From positions 3,906,001 to 3,970,000 of the forward strand of contig NZ_JQMJ01000004.1 in NCBI RefSeq assembly GCF_000744655.1: DNA of 64,000 bases. The letters are read 5' to 3'. Positions 26,338 through 35,273 of the stretch are shown here, in pieces. Source of the stretch: Streptacidiphilus rugosus AM-16 (GTDB lineage: Bacteria; Actinomycetota; Actinomycetes; Streptomycetales; Streptomycetaceae). Each line of letters begins with the position of its first letter. Within the stretch, counting starts at the first letter, position 1. The translations under genes and the position numbers were made by a program. The notes beneath the pieces are model-generated. The model did not search any database. It was not told the DNA's origin and saw only the letters and a program-made list of their open reading frames with translations.

Positions 26338-26506
26338 CCACGACCGGTTCCGCCGCCGCCCTCGTTTTCACTCTGGCCGGCTCCGGCGCCTTCACCACCG
26401 TCACCAGCGTCGGCACGGGCCCGTACGCCACCAGGCGCTCTCACCGGCCGCACCGATGACTGGGGCGCAGTTCCACAGCCCGGCGCCATGACGACTACGT
26501 CGTCGG

Positions 26507-27076
26507 TCAGATCGGCATGGCGAAGCGCCGGTCCACGTGGACCCGGGCGAACTCGCTCCTCAGCTGGTCCTCGTCCGCGAGCGGAGCGTGTCCGAAGACC
26601 AGCATGGGCCGGATTCGGGGCCGGGGCTGGGCGATCGCGAGGCCCGGCTCGGCCGGGTCGGTGTAGTGGAAGGCGTAGACGTGCAGGTAGTGGTCGCTCT
26701 CGGCGAAACCCATCGAGCGATACCAGGCGAGGGTGCCCGCGTCGTCCCGGGTCCAGGCGTCCAGCGTGGTCGCCCCTGCGGATCGGGCCCAGTCCTGGGT
26801 CCGCTCCAGAAGCCGCCGCCCCAGGCCCCGCCGCCGGTGGTCGGGGTGGACCGCGACGGTGTCGATGCTCGCCAGGTCACCGTCAATGTCGGTGTCCATC
26901 AGGGCGACCACCGCGCCGGTCTCGTCGACCACGACGAGCTCCAGGCCAGGGGCCTGGATGGCGGGCTTGGACGGGACGACCGCGTCGTAGAAGGAGGTGT
27001 CCAGGAAAGCGAGCACCCGGCAGCGGAGCCAGGAGGTCTCGTCAGCCGGCGTGTACTCGCGAATGAAGTAGTTCAA
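26507..27076 (-). CDS. GNAT-family N-acetyltransferase
   Basis: 189 residues. Acetyl-CoA motif A is DTVAVHPDHRRRGLGRRLLE near residue 75 (RRGLGRR pyrophosphate loop) and motif B YRSMGFAESDHYLHVYAF. A 50-residue C-terminal extension follows. TTG start at 27076 with AGAGGA 7 nt upstream. Substrate unknown. Confidence 0.88.
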   Translation of the reverse strand: MNYFIREYTPADETSWLRCRVLAFLDTSFYDAVVPSKPAIQAPGLELVVVDETGAVVALMDTDIDGDLASIDTVAVHPDHRRRGLGRRLLERTQDWARSAGATTLDAWTRDDAGTLAWYRSMGFAESDHYLHVYAFHYTDPAEPGLAIAQPRPRIRPMLVFGHAPLADEDQLRSEFARVHVDRRFAMPI

Positions 27077-27852
27077 GATCGTGATCCTCTGCAGGCGTGA
27101 AGGAGTGTGGTCGGCGGCTGCAGAATGTCGTGATCACAGCGGGGATCATGCCCCGGGGCGTCGGGATCGGCAAGAGGATTTCCCGCGCGGCCTCGGTCCT
27201 TCGACAGCCAGTCGGGCTGTCGGGGTGGGACCAGCAAGGGTCCCCTGTCTCACGCGGGCGGCGAACCACCGCGTCTCGAGCGCCGGGAGGTTCCACCGCC
27301 GGCCAGCCGTGCGGGCGGCGCTTCCGCGCGCTCGCGGGATCGGCGTGAACCCCGGACCGCGTCCGAGGGCAGTACGAACACTGCGGCGATCCGCGCACGC
27401 CCCAGGCCGGCGGCCGCTGACTCCGGCCCGGCGCCGACGACGCGGGTCGCGTCCGCCCAGCGCGGCAGCACCTGCTCCGGCAACAGGACACGCGTCGACA
27501 AGCACCGCAGACACCGCACCCGTACGGACCGACGCCTGGCCCGAAAGCTGACGCCCACGATGACAGCTCGAATCGAGCTGCCTCCACCGCCGCAACCCGC
27601 CCGGACAAGCACGCGGCAGCCGGCACCAGTCCACGCCCCCTGGAGCCGACGGCAATCCGAAAGGGCCCGCCCTGCCGGCGGCCGGCGGCCGATCACGATC
27701 GTCGCCCTGATGGCCAACCCGGATCTGGTCGCGTGACGCCCGGGAGTTCTGGGGTTGCACACCATTCGTGCGTCAACTACCGGCATGACCTGCGGGTTTT
27801 CGGCCGGAAATCGGTCTGTGAGAAACGCGGGTGACGTCGCATCGTCAAATCC
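27077..27852. other. Intergenic region, no supported gene
   Basis: Long Arg/Pro-rich frames exist on both strands but show no domain. A minus-strand run VLLPEQVLPRWADATRVVGA looks protein-like near 27470 but lacks a credible context. Confidence 0.4.
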
Positions 27853-28389
27853 ATGGGGAGATCCGGGGAGGGAAAGCGCTCGTGCCAGCGCTGCCAGAGC
27901 ATCGGTGACGACGTAGAGGAACGCGGCCGTGCCATCCCCTTGGGCTGGCTGTGCGATCGGCACTGGGCGCAGGCCGTGCAGATTGCCGCGGCTGCCGACG
28001 ACTCCGTCTGGCGGCCTGAGGACGACCCCGACGACGTTGCCTTCCACGAACCGCACCGGTGCCCCGACTGCCGGGCTCCGCTCACCTACTACACCACCAA
28101 CTTCGGCCTCAGCATCGCACTGGAACCCTCCGATGCCCCCGCGAAGGACATCCCGTCCCGGTTCCGTTGGCGCCTCCACACCACCACCGCCCGCAACTCC
28201 AAATGCGTGATCATGCTCACGGCAGTCCATCTCGGCGGACTCGAACCAGCCCCGGACGAACCGGTGCGCCCCACCCACCGAGCCGTCTGTCCCGCACCCG
28301 CCGCCCGCGAGCAGGTCTTCGACGAACAACTCCGCGACCTCGCGCGGTCCCGCCGCCGACTGGCCCGCCCCGTTCAGGACACCGGCTGA
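27853..28389 (+). CDS. DUF6083-like zinc-ribbon protein
   Basis: 178 residues. N-terminal CQRC...CDRHW and HRCPDCRAPLTYYT motifs look like two zinc ribbons; a middle domain (LSIALEPSDAPAKDIPSRFR, RWRLHTTT) and a terminal HRAVCPAP motif fit streptomycete DUF6083 proteins, whose role is unknown. The C-terminal tail is helical and basic. The ATG at 27853 is used though no strong ribosome binding site is seen. Confidence 0.65.
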   Translation: MGRSGEGKRSCQRCQSIGDDVEERGRAIPLGWLCDRHWAQAVQIAAAADDSVWRPEDDPDDVAFHEPHRCPDCRAPLTYYTTNFGLSIALEPSDAPAKDIPSRFRWRLHTTTARNSKCVIMLTAVHLGGLEPAPDEPVRPTHRAVCPAPAAREQVFDEQLRDLARSRRRLARPVQDTG

Positions 28390-28545
28390 CACGCGTGCGC
28401 ACCCAGGAGGGGAGACGCCGGCGGGCGACCTCAGAAGCCCTTGCAGTACCGCATGCGCTCGGCGAGTTCCTGCAGGTCAGGTGTAGCCCCGGGCCGGTCG
28501 ATGGAGCCTTGGGCCGTGGGGATTTCGCGTCGGTGGAGGTGTCAG

Positions 28546-28743
28546 ATGACGTCGGTGTCGGGCCTGCTGGAGGAACGGGAACTGACCGCCCGTGAGCGCG
28601 TTCAGGTGCTGCAGGCGGAGGTGGACCGGCTGCTCACCGAGCTCGGGCAGGCCGCCCGGACCAGGGTGATGCGGTGGAAGCGGCCCGCAGCTGCTGGAGC
28701 AGCGGCCTGGCCGCGTCCCGGTCCGGCATTCCGGCGGCGGTGA
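28546..28743 (+). pseudogene. Coiled-coil protein truncated by an IS remnant
   Basis: ATG at 28546 follows a strong GGAGGT. The first ~38 residues, MTSVSGLLEERELTARERVQ then VLQAEVDRLLTELGQAAR, are a coiled coil like the N-terminus of small proteins often found next to streptomycete transposases. Coding homology ends near 28670 where an IS5 remnant begins. Confidence 0.5.
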
Positions 28744-28895
28744 CCATCACGGCCGGCAGCAAGCCGAGGCGGTCGACCACGACGTGCCGCTTGCGGCCGT
28801 TGATGTTCGTGCCCGCGTCGTAGCCGCGGCTTGAGGCGGGCACCGAAGCGTCCGCCTACACCGACTGGGAGTCGGCAATCGCGGCGGTCGGCTCC
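28680..28895 (-). pseudogene. IS5-family transposase remnant with stop codon
   Basis: Minus strand gives AAIADSQSV, a TAG, ADASVPASSRGYDAG, then NINGRKRHVVVDRLGLLPAV and DRDAARPLL. This is the first catalytic-Asp block (DSQSVK) and the NGRKRH motif of IS5-type transposases; the Lys codon AAG has become TAG. Neither end is preserved. Confidence 0.8.
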
Positions 28896-28916
28896 GGATT
28901 CCGGCCGGCCTCACGG

Positions 28917-29267
28917 TCACAATTGGACCGATATGGTTCCGCGCAGCTTGGCCAGCGCCTCGTTCAGGAGGATCTCGCCGTCCTCCTGGCTGCGGCGTTC
29001 TCTGACGTAGGCCATGTGCGTCTTGTACGGGGCGTTGCTCACCGCGCCGGGACTGTTGTCGGGGTCGGGGCCGGCAGGGAGGCCGCACTTGGGGCAGTCC
29101 CACTCCTCGGGGATCGCGGCTTCGATGGCGAACTGAAGCTGGGTGCGGTGGCCGTTCCCGCACCAGAACGACGCCGCCGTCCGCGGGGCGAGGTCTCCAC
29201 GCTCAGACTCCCCCATCGGCCCCGAGCCGATCCGGGAGCCCCTGATACCGCTGCTGCCCTGTGCCAA
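28917..29267 (-). CDS. rbpA: RNA polymerase-binding protein RbpA
   Basis: 116 residues. Begins GSSGIRGSRIGSGPMGESER, the RbpA N-terminal tail with the conserved basic linker, then a zinc-ribbon-like core SFWCGNGHRTQLQFA...IPEEWDCPKCGLPAG with CxxxH...CxxC, and the C-terminal YKTHMAYVRERRSQEDGEIL then LNEALAKLRG sigma-interaction domain. RbpA binds RNA polymerase and primary sigma factors and stimulates open-complex formation. TTG start at 29267 with AGGAGA upstream. The core shows several differences from the usual housekeeping form (GNGHRTQLQF), so this is probably a second paralogue. Confidence 0.93.
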   Translation of the reverse strand: MAQGSSGIRGSRIGSGPMGESERGDLAPRTAASFWCGNGHRTQLQFAIEAAIPEEWDCPKCGLPAGPDPDNSPGAVSNAPYKTHMAYVRERRSQEDGEILLNEALAKLRGTISVQL

Positions 29268-29643
29268 CGTCCGCTCTCCTCTGCCACTGTTTCCATGCGT
29301 TGGATGTGCATGAAAAGGGCCAGCGTACGGGCACGTCAGTGCCCGGGCTCCTTCGGCCCCGCCCGATCGAGGGCAGCAGGGTGAAAGTGATCTTCGGAAG
29401 GGACGGTTCCGCGACGGCAGCAGCGCGCTCGGGATAGATCATCGTCCGGTGTAGGCCGCGTCAGCGACCCTGTCCAGGAGCGCCTTGCGGTGGGCGGGTC
29501 TGGCGGCGGGGCGGTCGAACTGCCGGAGAATGTGCCGCGCGGCCTTGCCGAGGAACTCGGCAGGGCTCCGCAGCGTCTGCCCTGGAGGAGGCGGGACCCC
29601 ACGGCGGGGCCGTGGGTGCGGGCACCGGTGCGGGGAGGACTGC
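29268..29643. other. Intergenic region with a C-terminal scrap
   Basis: Minus-strand 29439-29590 encodes SPAEFLGKAARHILRQFDRP, AHRKALLDRVADAAYTGR and a stop, which looks like the tail of a lost protein. No complete gene. The upstream side of 29643 carries GGGGAGGA for the next gene. Confidence 0.4.
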
Positions 29644-30240
29644 GTGAGCAAACGCGAGGCGGCGCTGGCGATGGGGGCTGCCGACGAGCTGGGCGGGTAT
29701 CGAAGACTCGCGGTCCCGGGATCCACGGTCGGCGACGGGTTCTTCATCGCGGTGGGCGTGCTCATGATGGGAGCGGCGAGCTACGAACTGGTCCACGATG
29801 TTCCCCGCTGGCCCGAGGTTCTGATCAAGACGCTGTGTCTGGTCATGGGCCTGGGCATGGCCGGCCTCACCTGCTGGCCCCGGTTCGAACGACGCGCGGG
29901 CGGCCCGATGACGCACCTCTACTGCTTCGAGGAGGGTTTCGTCATCGCCGGCCGCGACTCGATGCGCGCGGTCCGCTGGTCGCACGTCACCGTCACCGCC
30001 GAGAGGTGGGAGTCGGGAACCGGCGACAACCGCGAGTCGGGCACGCGCCGCACCCTACAAGCACCCGACGGCACCGTGCTCGTCCACTTCACCGGTCGTG
30101 AACCCGAACAGGTCGGCGGCTACGGCGTGCAGCTCCTCCACCAGGCGGCCGTCGACCGCGAAGACACCCGCCCGCTGCCCGATCCACCATCGAACGACCG
30201 GATCGAGCTCTCGGACCGCCGCAAAGCGGAAGAACGGTGA
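29644..30240 (+). CDS. Two-helix membrane protein with PH-like C-terminal domain
   Basis: 198 residues. After a short cytoplasmic N-terminus two hydrophobic segments (FFIAVGVLMMGAASYELV and LIKTLCLVMGLGMAGLTCW) are followed by a soluble domain LYCFEEGFVIAGRDSMRAVR...VTVTAERWE, a beta-rich pattern seen in bacterial PH-like domains. GTG at 29644 has GGGGAGGA upstream. No family name is certain. Confidence 0.65.
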   Translation: MSKREAALAMGAADELGGYRRLAVPGSTVGDGFFIAVGVLMMGAASYELVHDVPRWPEVLIKTLCLVMGLGMAGLTCWPRFERRAGGPMTHLYCFEEGFVIAGRDSMRAVRWSHVTVTAERWESGTGDNRESGTRRTLQAPDGTVLVHFTGREPEQVGGYGVQLLHQAAVDREDTRPLPDPPSNDRIELSDRRKAEER

Positions 30241-30420
30241 CGCGCGCGCCGTAAGGACCGCCGCCGGCGCGAGCAGGACGCCGTCGCGGCCGGGCTACGT
30301 GCGCTGGCCGAGGTCGACAAAACAGCCGCCGAGATCGCGGACTTCGTCGCCGCGCTGTGCCGACGCGAGGGCTGCACCGGGCGCACCGCCCCGCGTCGGC
30401 TGCGTCGCCGCCCCTTGGTC

Positions 30421-30451
30421 GGCCGTCCGTCGGTGCTCCGGACGGACGGCC
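30421..30451. terminator. Stem-loop terminator, possibly bidirectional
   Basis: GGCCGTCCGTC and GACGGACGGCC form a perfect 11-bp stem with a 9-nt loop. It sits between the convergent membrane-protein gene (ends 30240) and the GH92 gene (ends 30497). Confidence 0.75.
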
Positions 30452-30496
30452 GATCAGGTGGGTGTGGGTCGGTGGGTCACCGGCTGCTGGACCGCG

Positions 30497-33400
30497 TCAG
30501 GGCAGGGTCCAGTTCTGGGCGCCGGTGCCGTTGCAGGTGTAGAGCTGGAGTTGGGTGCCGGGTGAGGTGGAGGAGCCGGGGTCGTCCAGGCACTTGCCGG
30601 ACTCGGGGTTGATCAGCGAGCTGTTCGCGCCCGGTTTCCACTGCTGCGCGCCGGTGCCGTTGCACGTGTACCACTGGACGAGGGTGCCGTTCGCGGTGCC
30701 GCTGGAGGCGACGTCGAGGCAGCCGCCGACCACCCGCACGGTGCCGTCGGACTCGACCGTCCACTGCTGGGCAGCGGTCCCGTTGCAGCCCCAGATCTGG
30801 ACCCGGTTGCCGTTGGACGCGGCGCCGTTGTTGTCGTCGGCGCACAGGTTCGATCCCGCTCCGGAGACGATCGCACCGGTCGGCGGGGCGCTCGCGGTGG
30901 TGAACCCGATCGCGAAGATGTGCAGAGCGCCCTTGGAGGTGTCGGAGGGCAGGCGGACGTCGGCGACCGTCTTGCCGGAGGTCAGAGCCACGGGTGCGGT
31001 CGCGAAGACGTAGGTCTTCACGGGGTCGGTGGAGGCGCCGGCATGGTTGCGGTAGCTGGCGGTCACTGCGGTGGTATTGCCGGAGAGCGGTGTGGCCGAG
31101 CCGCCGTTCAGCGTCCAGTCGGAGAGGGAGACGGCCATGGACTGGCTGGTGCCGTCGGTGTAGTCGACGGTGGCGGTGCCGGTGGAGGGGCCGTTGTTGG
31201 AGGAGCCGAGGAAGGAGATCGCCCCGGTGCCCGAGATCGGGACGGTCTGGCCGTTGGCGGTGTAGTTGTCGGGCTGCCCGGCTGCGGCTCCGGGCCAGGT
31301 GAAGGAGGTTCCGGCGGCACTGACCGTGGAGCCCGGGTTGACTCCGGCGGCGGACAGGGCGGCGGCGGAGTAGCTGTAGCCGCTTCCGTCGAAGTCGGCC
31401 GACGAGGAGGCGGAGTCGGCCGATACTCCCGTGTTGGTGTAGCCGGGCGCGCCGGGGTAGGAGGGGGGTGCGGCGGATGCGGCGGACGCCCAGGCGGAGT
31501 TCGCCGTGGTGCCCAGGGTGAAGGTCAGCGTGCCGCCGCTGGTGATGCTGCCGGTGGGTGCGGCCGCGCTGTTCCATGCCGAGCCGTTCCAGCTGGCCGA
31601 CTGGACATAGGGGGCGTTGTCGGCGGCGTTGTCGCCGTTGACCGTCAAGGTGTTGCCGCTGGGCAGGGTGACGACCGCCTGGGTGAACAGCGGGCTGCCG
31701 AGTGCAAGGTCGGAGGTGCCGGGTGTCTCCGGGTACATCCCCAGGGCCGACCACACGTACCAGGAGCTCATCTCGCCGAGGTCGTCGTTGCCGGCCAGGC
31801 CCGAGGGGCTGTCGGTCCAGATCTGGTCCTGGACCTGCCGCACGACCTGCTGGGTGAGGTAGGGCCGGCCGATGTAGTCGTACTCCCAGGGGATGTTCAG
31901 GCTGGGCTCGTTGCCGAGGTCGGTGTAGCCGTTCGCGCCGGTCAGTGAGGACAGGTCGGTGGTGAGGTAGTTCGCCATCGCCGCGTTGCCGCCCATCGCG
32001 GTCGCCAGCCCGTGCACGTTGAACGGCACCATCGGCGTGTACTGCCAGGCGTCGCCCTCGACGAAGTTGCTGCCCGAGGTCGCGGAGAATCCCGCCGTCC
32101 ACGAGCCCGACTTGTCACGGGGCTGGATGAACCCCGTTCCGGCGTGGAACAGGTTGCGCCAGTCCTGCGCCCGGTTGGCGAAGGCGGTCTGATTTGTGGT
32201 GTCGCCGAGCGCGCCGGCCAGGGCCGAGACGGCGAAGTCCGCCGTGTCGTACTCGAGTGTCGTGGAGGCGGGGCCGTAGAAGTTGCAGCAGCCGTAGCTT
32301 CCGTCGCTGGGCAGGTAGCCGAGCTGCTCCAGGTAGGTCAGGCCGGGCCGGTTGTTGTTGGCGTCGGTCGCCTCCGCGACCATGTCGGTGAGCGCGGTCG
32401 CGCTGTCGAAGGCGGTGGCCCCGAAGGCGTGGTAGTCGGCGAGGATGGCGTCGGCGGGATCGCCGACCATCACGTAGGTCTCGCCGTTGTTCTCGGACCA
32501 CTTGGGGAACCGGCCGGTCTGGGCGTAGTCGTCGACCATCGACTGGGCGGTGTCCGAGGCGGCCTGCGGGTCGATCAGCGCCTCGAGTTGGGCCTGCGAA
32601 CGGTAGACGTCCCAGCCGGAGTAGTTGGCGTAGGCGGCGCCGTGGCCGGAGTCGACGACGTGGGTCTTGGAGTCGAAGCCGTAGTACTGGCCGTTGGTGT
32701 CACTGATGACGTTGGGGTGGAGCAGCGAGTGGTACAGCGCGGTGTAGAAGACCGTCTGCTGAGCGGTCGTGCCGCCCGCGACGGAGACCCGGCCGAGGAG
32801 GGAGTTCCATGCCTGCTGGGCGCTGTTCGCGGTCCCGGTGAAGTTCCATCCGGGATTCTCGGCCGTTCGGTTGGCCACCGCGTTCGCGGTGGAGACGTAG
32901 GAGATGCCCACCTTGGCCTGGACGACCTGCGTGCTGGTGGTGTTGAACGTGACGTAGCCGTCCTTGGCGGCCGTCTGCGGGGTGGCGGTGCCGGCTTTCT
33001 TCGGCGGGGCCCCGTGGAGGGTGGGGTGGTTCTGCCGTTCCGCCTGGCTCTGGCCGGGGCGGGCGCCTGCTGCCGGGGGTTCCGTGGCTTTGACGGCTTG
33101 TGTGCCGTTGGAAGTGAACGGCTGGTCGAAGACCATGTCGAAGTAGACCGTGTAACTGTTGCTCGCGCCGCAGAAGGAACCGCTGGTGACCTGTCCGCTC
33201 ACCTCGTTGTTGTTCACGACGGTGAACTGGGTGTTGGAGGCACCGTTCTGACTGCCAGCCAGTTTGAAGACGAGATTGGCCTGGGCGGTGGCCGGAAAGG
33301 TGAAGCGCGCCATGCCGCTGCGGGTGGTGGCGGTGAGTTCGGTCTTGACGCCGTTGCTCAGCGACACCGCGTAGGAGCCGGGCGAGGCGGACTCGGCGGA

Positions 33401-33799
33401 GTGGGAGAACCCGTCCGTGGCGCTGGTGTTGACGGAGCCGACGGTCGGCAGGACAGGGATGTCGCCGGCGGCGCCGCATCCGGGACCGGCGATGTGGGTG
33501 AGGCTGAACCCGGTGATCGAGGAGTCCTTGTACTCGTATCCGCCGCCGTCCGGCCGGGACGGAGTGTCAGGACTCCACTGCACCATGCCGAACGGCGCAT
33601 CGGCCCCGGGGAAGTCGTCGGCGGAGTTCGACGTGCCGATGAACGGGTTGACGAGCGAGGCCGGCGCGGTGACCAGCGCCGGACGGGCGTGACCCGCCGG
33701 CCGTGACTGCGCCGACGCGGGGACGGCGCCGGTCGCCAGCAGCACCCCGGCTGCCAGCAGGGTTAAGGCGCCCCGGCGCCTCTGACGTGGGTGTCCCAT
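30497..33799 (-). CDS. Secreted GH92 alpha-mannosidase with CBM13 domain
   Basis: 1,100 residues. Signal peptide to about residue 32 (LTLLAAGVLLATGAVPASA), GH92 N-terminal beta domain beginning ASLVNPFIGTSNSADDFPGA, (alpha/alpha)6 catalytic domain with GGGYEY, FPKWSENNGE, DLGNEPSLNIPWEYDYIG (catalytic Glu region) and GLAGNDDLGEMSSWYVWSAL, a Ser/Ala-rich beta domain, and a C-terminal ricin-type CBM13 with QQWTV, QQWKP and QNWTL QxW repeats. GH92 enzymes are calcium-dependent exo-mannosidases releasing mannose from mannosides. I start at the ATG at 33799, which has GGGAG upstream, not the one at 33832. LacI-type operators lie at 33853 and 34037. Confidence 0.95.
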   Translation of the reverse strand: MGHPRQRRRGALTLLAAGVLLATGAVPASAQSRPAGHARPALVTAPASLVNPFIGTSNSADDFPGADAPFGMVQWSPDTPSRPDGGGYEYKDSSITGFSLTHIAGPGCGAAGDIPVLPTVGSVNTSATDGFSHSAESASPGSYAVSLSNGVKTELTATTRSGMARFTFPATAQANLVFKLAGSQNGASNTQFTVVNNNEVSGQVTSGSFCGASNSYTVYFDMVFDQPFTSNGTQAVKATEPPAAGARPGQSQAERQNHPTLHGAPPKKAGTATPQTAAKDGYVTFNTTSTQVVQAKVGISYVSTANAVANRTAENPGWNFTGTANSAQQAWNSLLGRVSVAGGTTAQQTVFYTALYHSLLHPNVISDTNGQYYGFDSKTHVVDSGHGAAYANYSGWDVYRSQAQLEALIDPQAASDTAQSMVDDYAQTGRFPKWSENNGETYVMVGDPADAILADYHAFGATAFDSATALTDMVAEATDANNNRPGLTYLEQLGYLPSDGSYGCCNFYGPASTTLEYDTADFAVSALAGALGDTTNQTAFANRAQDWRNLFHAGTGFIQPRDKSGSWTAGFSATSGSNFVEGDAWQYTPMVPFNVHGLATAMGGNAAMANYLTTDLSSLTGANGYTDLGNEPSLNIPWEYDYIGRPYLTQQVVRQVQDQIWTDSPSGLAGNDDLGEMSSWYVWSALGMYPETPGTSDLALGSPLFTQAVVTLPSGNTLTVNGDNAADNAPYVQSASWNGSAWNSAAAPTGSITSGGTLTFTLGTTANSAWASAASAAPPSYPGAPGYTNTGVSADSASSSADFDGSGYSYSAAALSAAGVNPGSTVSAAGTSFTWPGAAAGQPDNYTANGQTVPISGTGAISFLGSSNNGPSTGTATVDYTDGTSQSMAVSLSDWTLNGGSATPLSGNTTAVTASYRNHAGASTDPVKTYVFATAPVALTSGKTVADVRLPSDTSKGALHIFAIGFTTASAPPTGAIVSGAGSNLCADDNNGAASNGNRVQIWGCNGTAAQQWTVESDGTVRVVGGCLDVASSGTANGTLVQWYTCNGTGAQQWKPGANSSLINPESGKCLDDPGSSTSPGTQLQLYTCNGTGAQNWTLP

Positions 33800-33852
33800 G
33801 TCTGGAGCTCCCTTCTCGTTTGCCAAGCTCATGACAGGCCTTGCGGCAGTTT

Positions 33853-33864
33853 GACAACGTTGTC
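33853..33864. promoter_or_regulatory. LacI operator, GH92 promoter copy 1
   Basis: Perfect palindrome GACAACGTTGTC, 54 bp upstream of the GH92 start. The CG-centred LacI-type palindrome recurs at six other positions around the sugar-uptake genes. Confidence 0.8.
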
Positions 33865-34036
33865 GTGGCGCAAATCGTGGCCCTACCCGGTCAAACTGTC
33901 AAGGCAGCCAACGCAACGAGCCCACGGGGATCACCAGGACCTGCGCCCGCGCGGCCGTCGGCTCTCGCCCGAATCCTTCTTGCCGAGCCCAAAGGCGACC
34001 TCCGCCAGGGTCTCGACGCCAGCCGGGGGGTCATTT

Positions 34037-34050
34037 TGATAACGTTGTCA
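34037..34050. promoter_or_regulatory. LacI operator, GH92 promoter copy 2
   Basis: TGATAACGTTGTCA, one mismatch from symmetry with the consensus. It is 184 bp from the first copy, allowing repression by looping; that is inference. Confidence 0.7.
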
Positions 34051-34051
34051 C

Positions 34052-34180
34052 AACAGCGCGGCATCCGGATCGCATCGCGTTGAAGACGTCGCGCAGGTCG
34101 ACTTTCGCCGGCCGGCCGGTGGACTTCCGGGCGCAGAAGCGGACGAGACGGCCTCTGTCCCCGGTGAGGGCGGCCGCAGA
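34052..34180 (-). pseudogene. Possible IS5-type transposase N-terminal scrap
   Basis: Minus strand reads KSTGRPAKVDLRDVFNAMRS then GCRAVV, reminiscent of the 'GRPxxxDLRxVxxAI...SGC' start of IS5-type transposases. Very short; the assignment is tentative. Confidence 0.3.
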
Positions 34181-34283
34181 GTTCTCACTTACGGCAGAAC
34201 CGTCTGAAAGCGGCAGGAATGGAGGACTCCCCCGCTGCTCAAGGCGGTTGCCGGTCCGTAACGCGGTCGGGTCGCGGGAGCGA

Positions 34284-35240
34284 TCAGAACCGCGCGGCGG
34301 ATTCCTGTCCGCGCTGATCGGCTCCGAAGGCCGCGAGCTCCTCGACGGTGGGCGGATCGGCGCCGGGCCGGGTGCAGGTGATGGCCGAGACCAGAGAGGC
34401 CTCGTCCAGCACGTGACCCAGCTCGTCGCTTGCGATCCGGCGCAGTGACCCGGAAGCGTCGGCGCCGAGGAGCCCGCGGCGATCGAGGGCGCCGAGCAGG
34501 CCCGCCGTGAAGGCGTCACCCGCGCCGACCGTGTCGGCGACCGGCACCCGCAGGGCGGGCCGCTCGACCGGGCCCGCGGCGCAGAGCCCGAACGAGCCCT
34601 CGCCGCCCAAAGTCACGATGACCAGGGAGGGGCCGAGGGCGAACCATTCCCGGGCGACGTCGGCGGCGCCGCGTCCCGGGTGCAGCCAGGCGAGGTCCTC
34701 GTCGCTGACCTTGACCACGTCGGCGAGGGCGACCAGAGCCTCGATCCCCGGCCGGGCCTGTTCGGGCGAACCCATCAGTGACGGGCGGCAGTTGGGGTCG
34801 TAGGAGATCGTGCAGCGGCCTCGGGACCGCTCCACCAGGGCGCGGACCGAGGTCGAGCCTGGCAGGAGCGTCGCCGCGATCGAGCCGGTGTGCAGGCACG
34901 CCGTGGCGGGGTGGACCTTCGGATCGGGATCCTGCGGGAATCGCCAGGCGATGGCGAAGTCGTAGCTTGCGACGCCGTTCGCATCGGGGCGCGCGAGCGC
35001 GGTGCTGGTGGGCAGGTCGTCGACCGGGTCGTCGAGGAGGCGGACCCGGCTCCCGGCCAGGTGCCGGGCCAGCATCTCGCCGTGGGGGTCGGCGCCGTAG
35101 CGGGTGAGCAGGGCGACATCGACGCCCAGGCGGCCCAGGCCCACGGCGACGTTGGCGGGGCTGCCGCCGGGATGGGCGGCGCTCGCGCCGTCGGGGGACT
35201 CGACCAGGTCGATGACGGCTTCGCCGACGACAGAGATCAT
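34284..35240 (-). CDS. PfkB-family sugar kinase (fructokinase-like)
   Basis: 318 residues. Opens MISVVGEAVIDLV, has the PfkB signature 1 region GGSPANVAVGLGRLGVDVAL near residue 25 and the ATP/anion-hole motif DTVGAGDAFTAGLLGALDR with catalytic Asp near residue 238. ATG at 35240 has AAGGA upstream and lies 33 bp after the AGE-isomerase stop, so the two are cotranscribed. In this setting it most probably phosphorylates fructose delivered by the isomerase. Confidence 0.9.
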   Translation of the reverse strand: MISVVGEAVIDLVESPDGASAAHPGGSPANVAVGLGRLGVDVALLTRYGADPHGEMLARHLAGSRVRLLDDPVDDLPTSTALARPDANGVASYDFAIAWRFPQDPDPKVHPATACLHTGSIAATLLPGSTSVRALVERSRGRCTISYDPNCRPSLMGSPEQARPGIEALVALADVVKVSDEDLAWLHPGRGAADVAREWFALGPSLVIVTLGGEGSFGLCAAGPVERPALRVPVADTVGAGDAFTAGLLGALDRRGLLGADASGSLRRIASDELGHVLDEASLVSAITCTRPGADPPTVEELAAFGADQRGQESAARF

Positions 35241-35273
35241 GCGGTGTCCTTGGGTGGCTCGGGTCGGACGGGT

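Noticed and set aside
30920-33706. Long Gly/Val-rich open frames on the plus strand opposite the GH92 gene
   Set aside because: They are antisense shadows caused by high GC; residues are repetitive GVGV/GGG patterns with no domain, while the minus strand has a full GH92 plus signal peptide and CBM.
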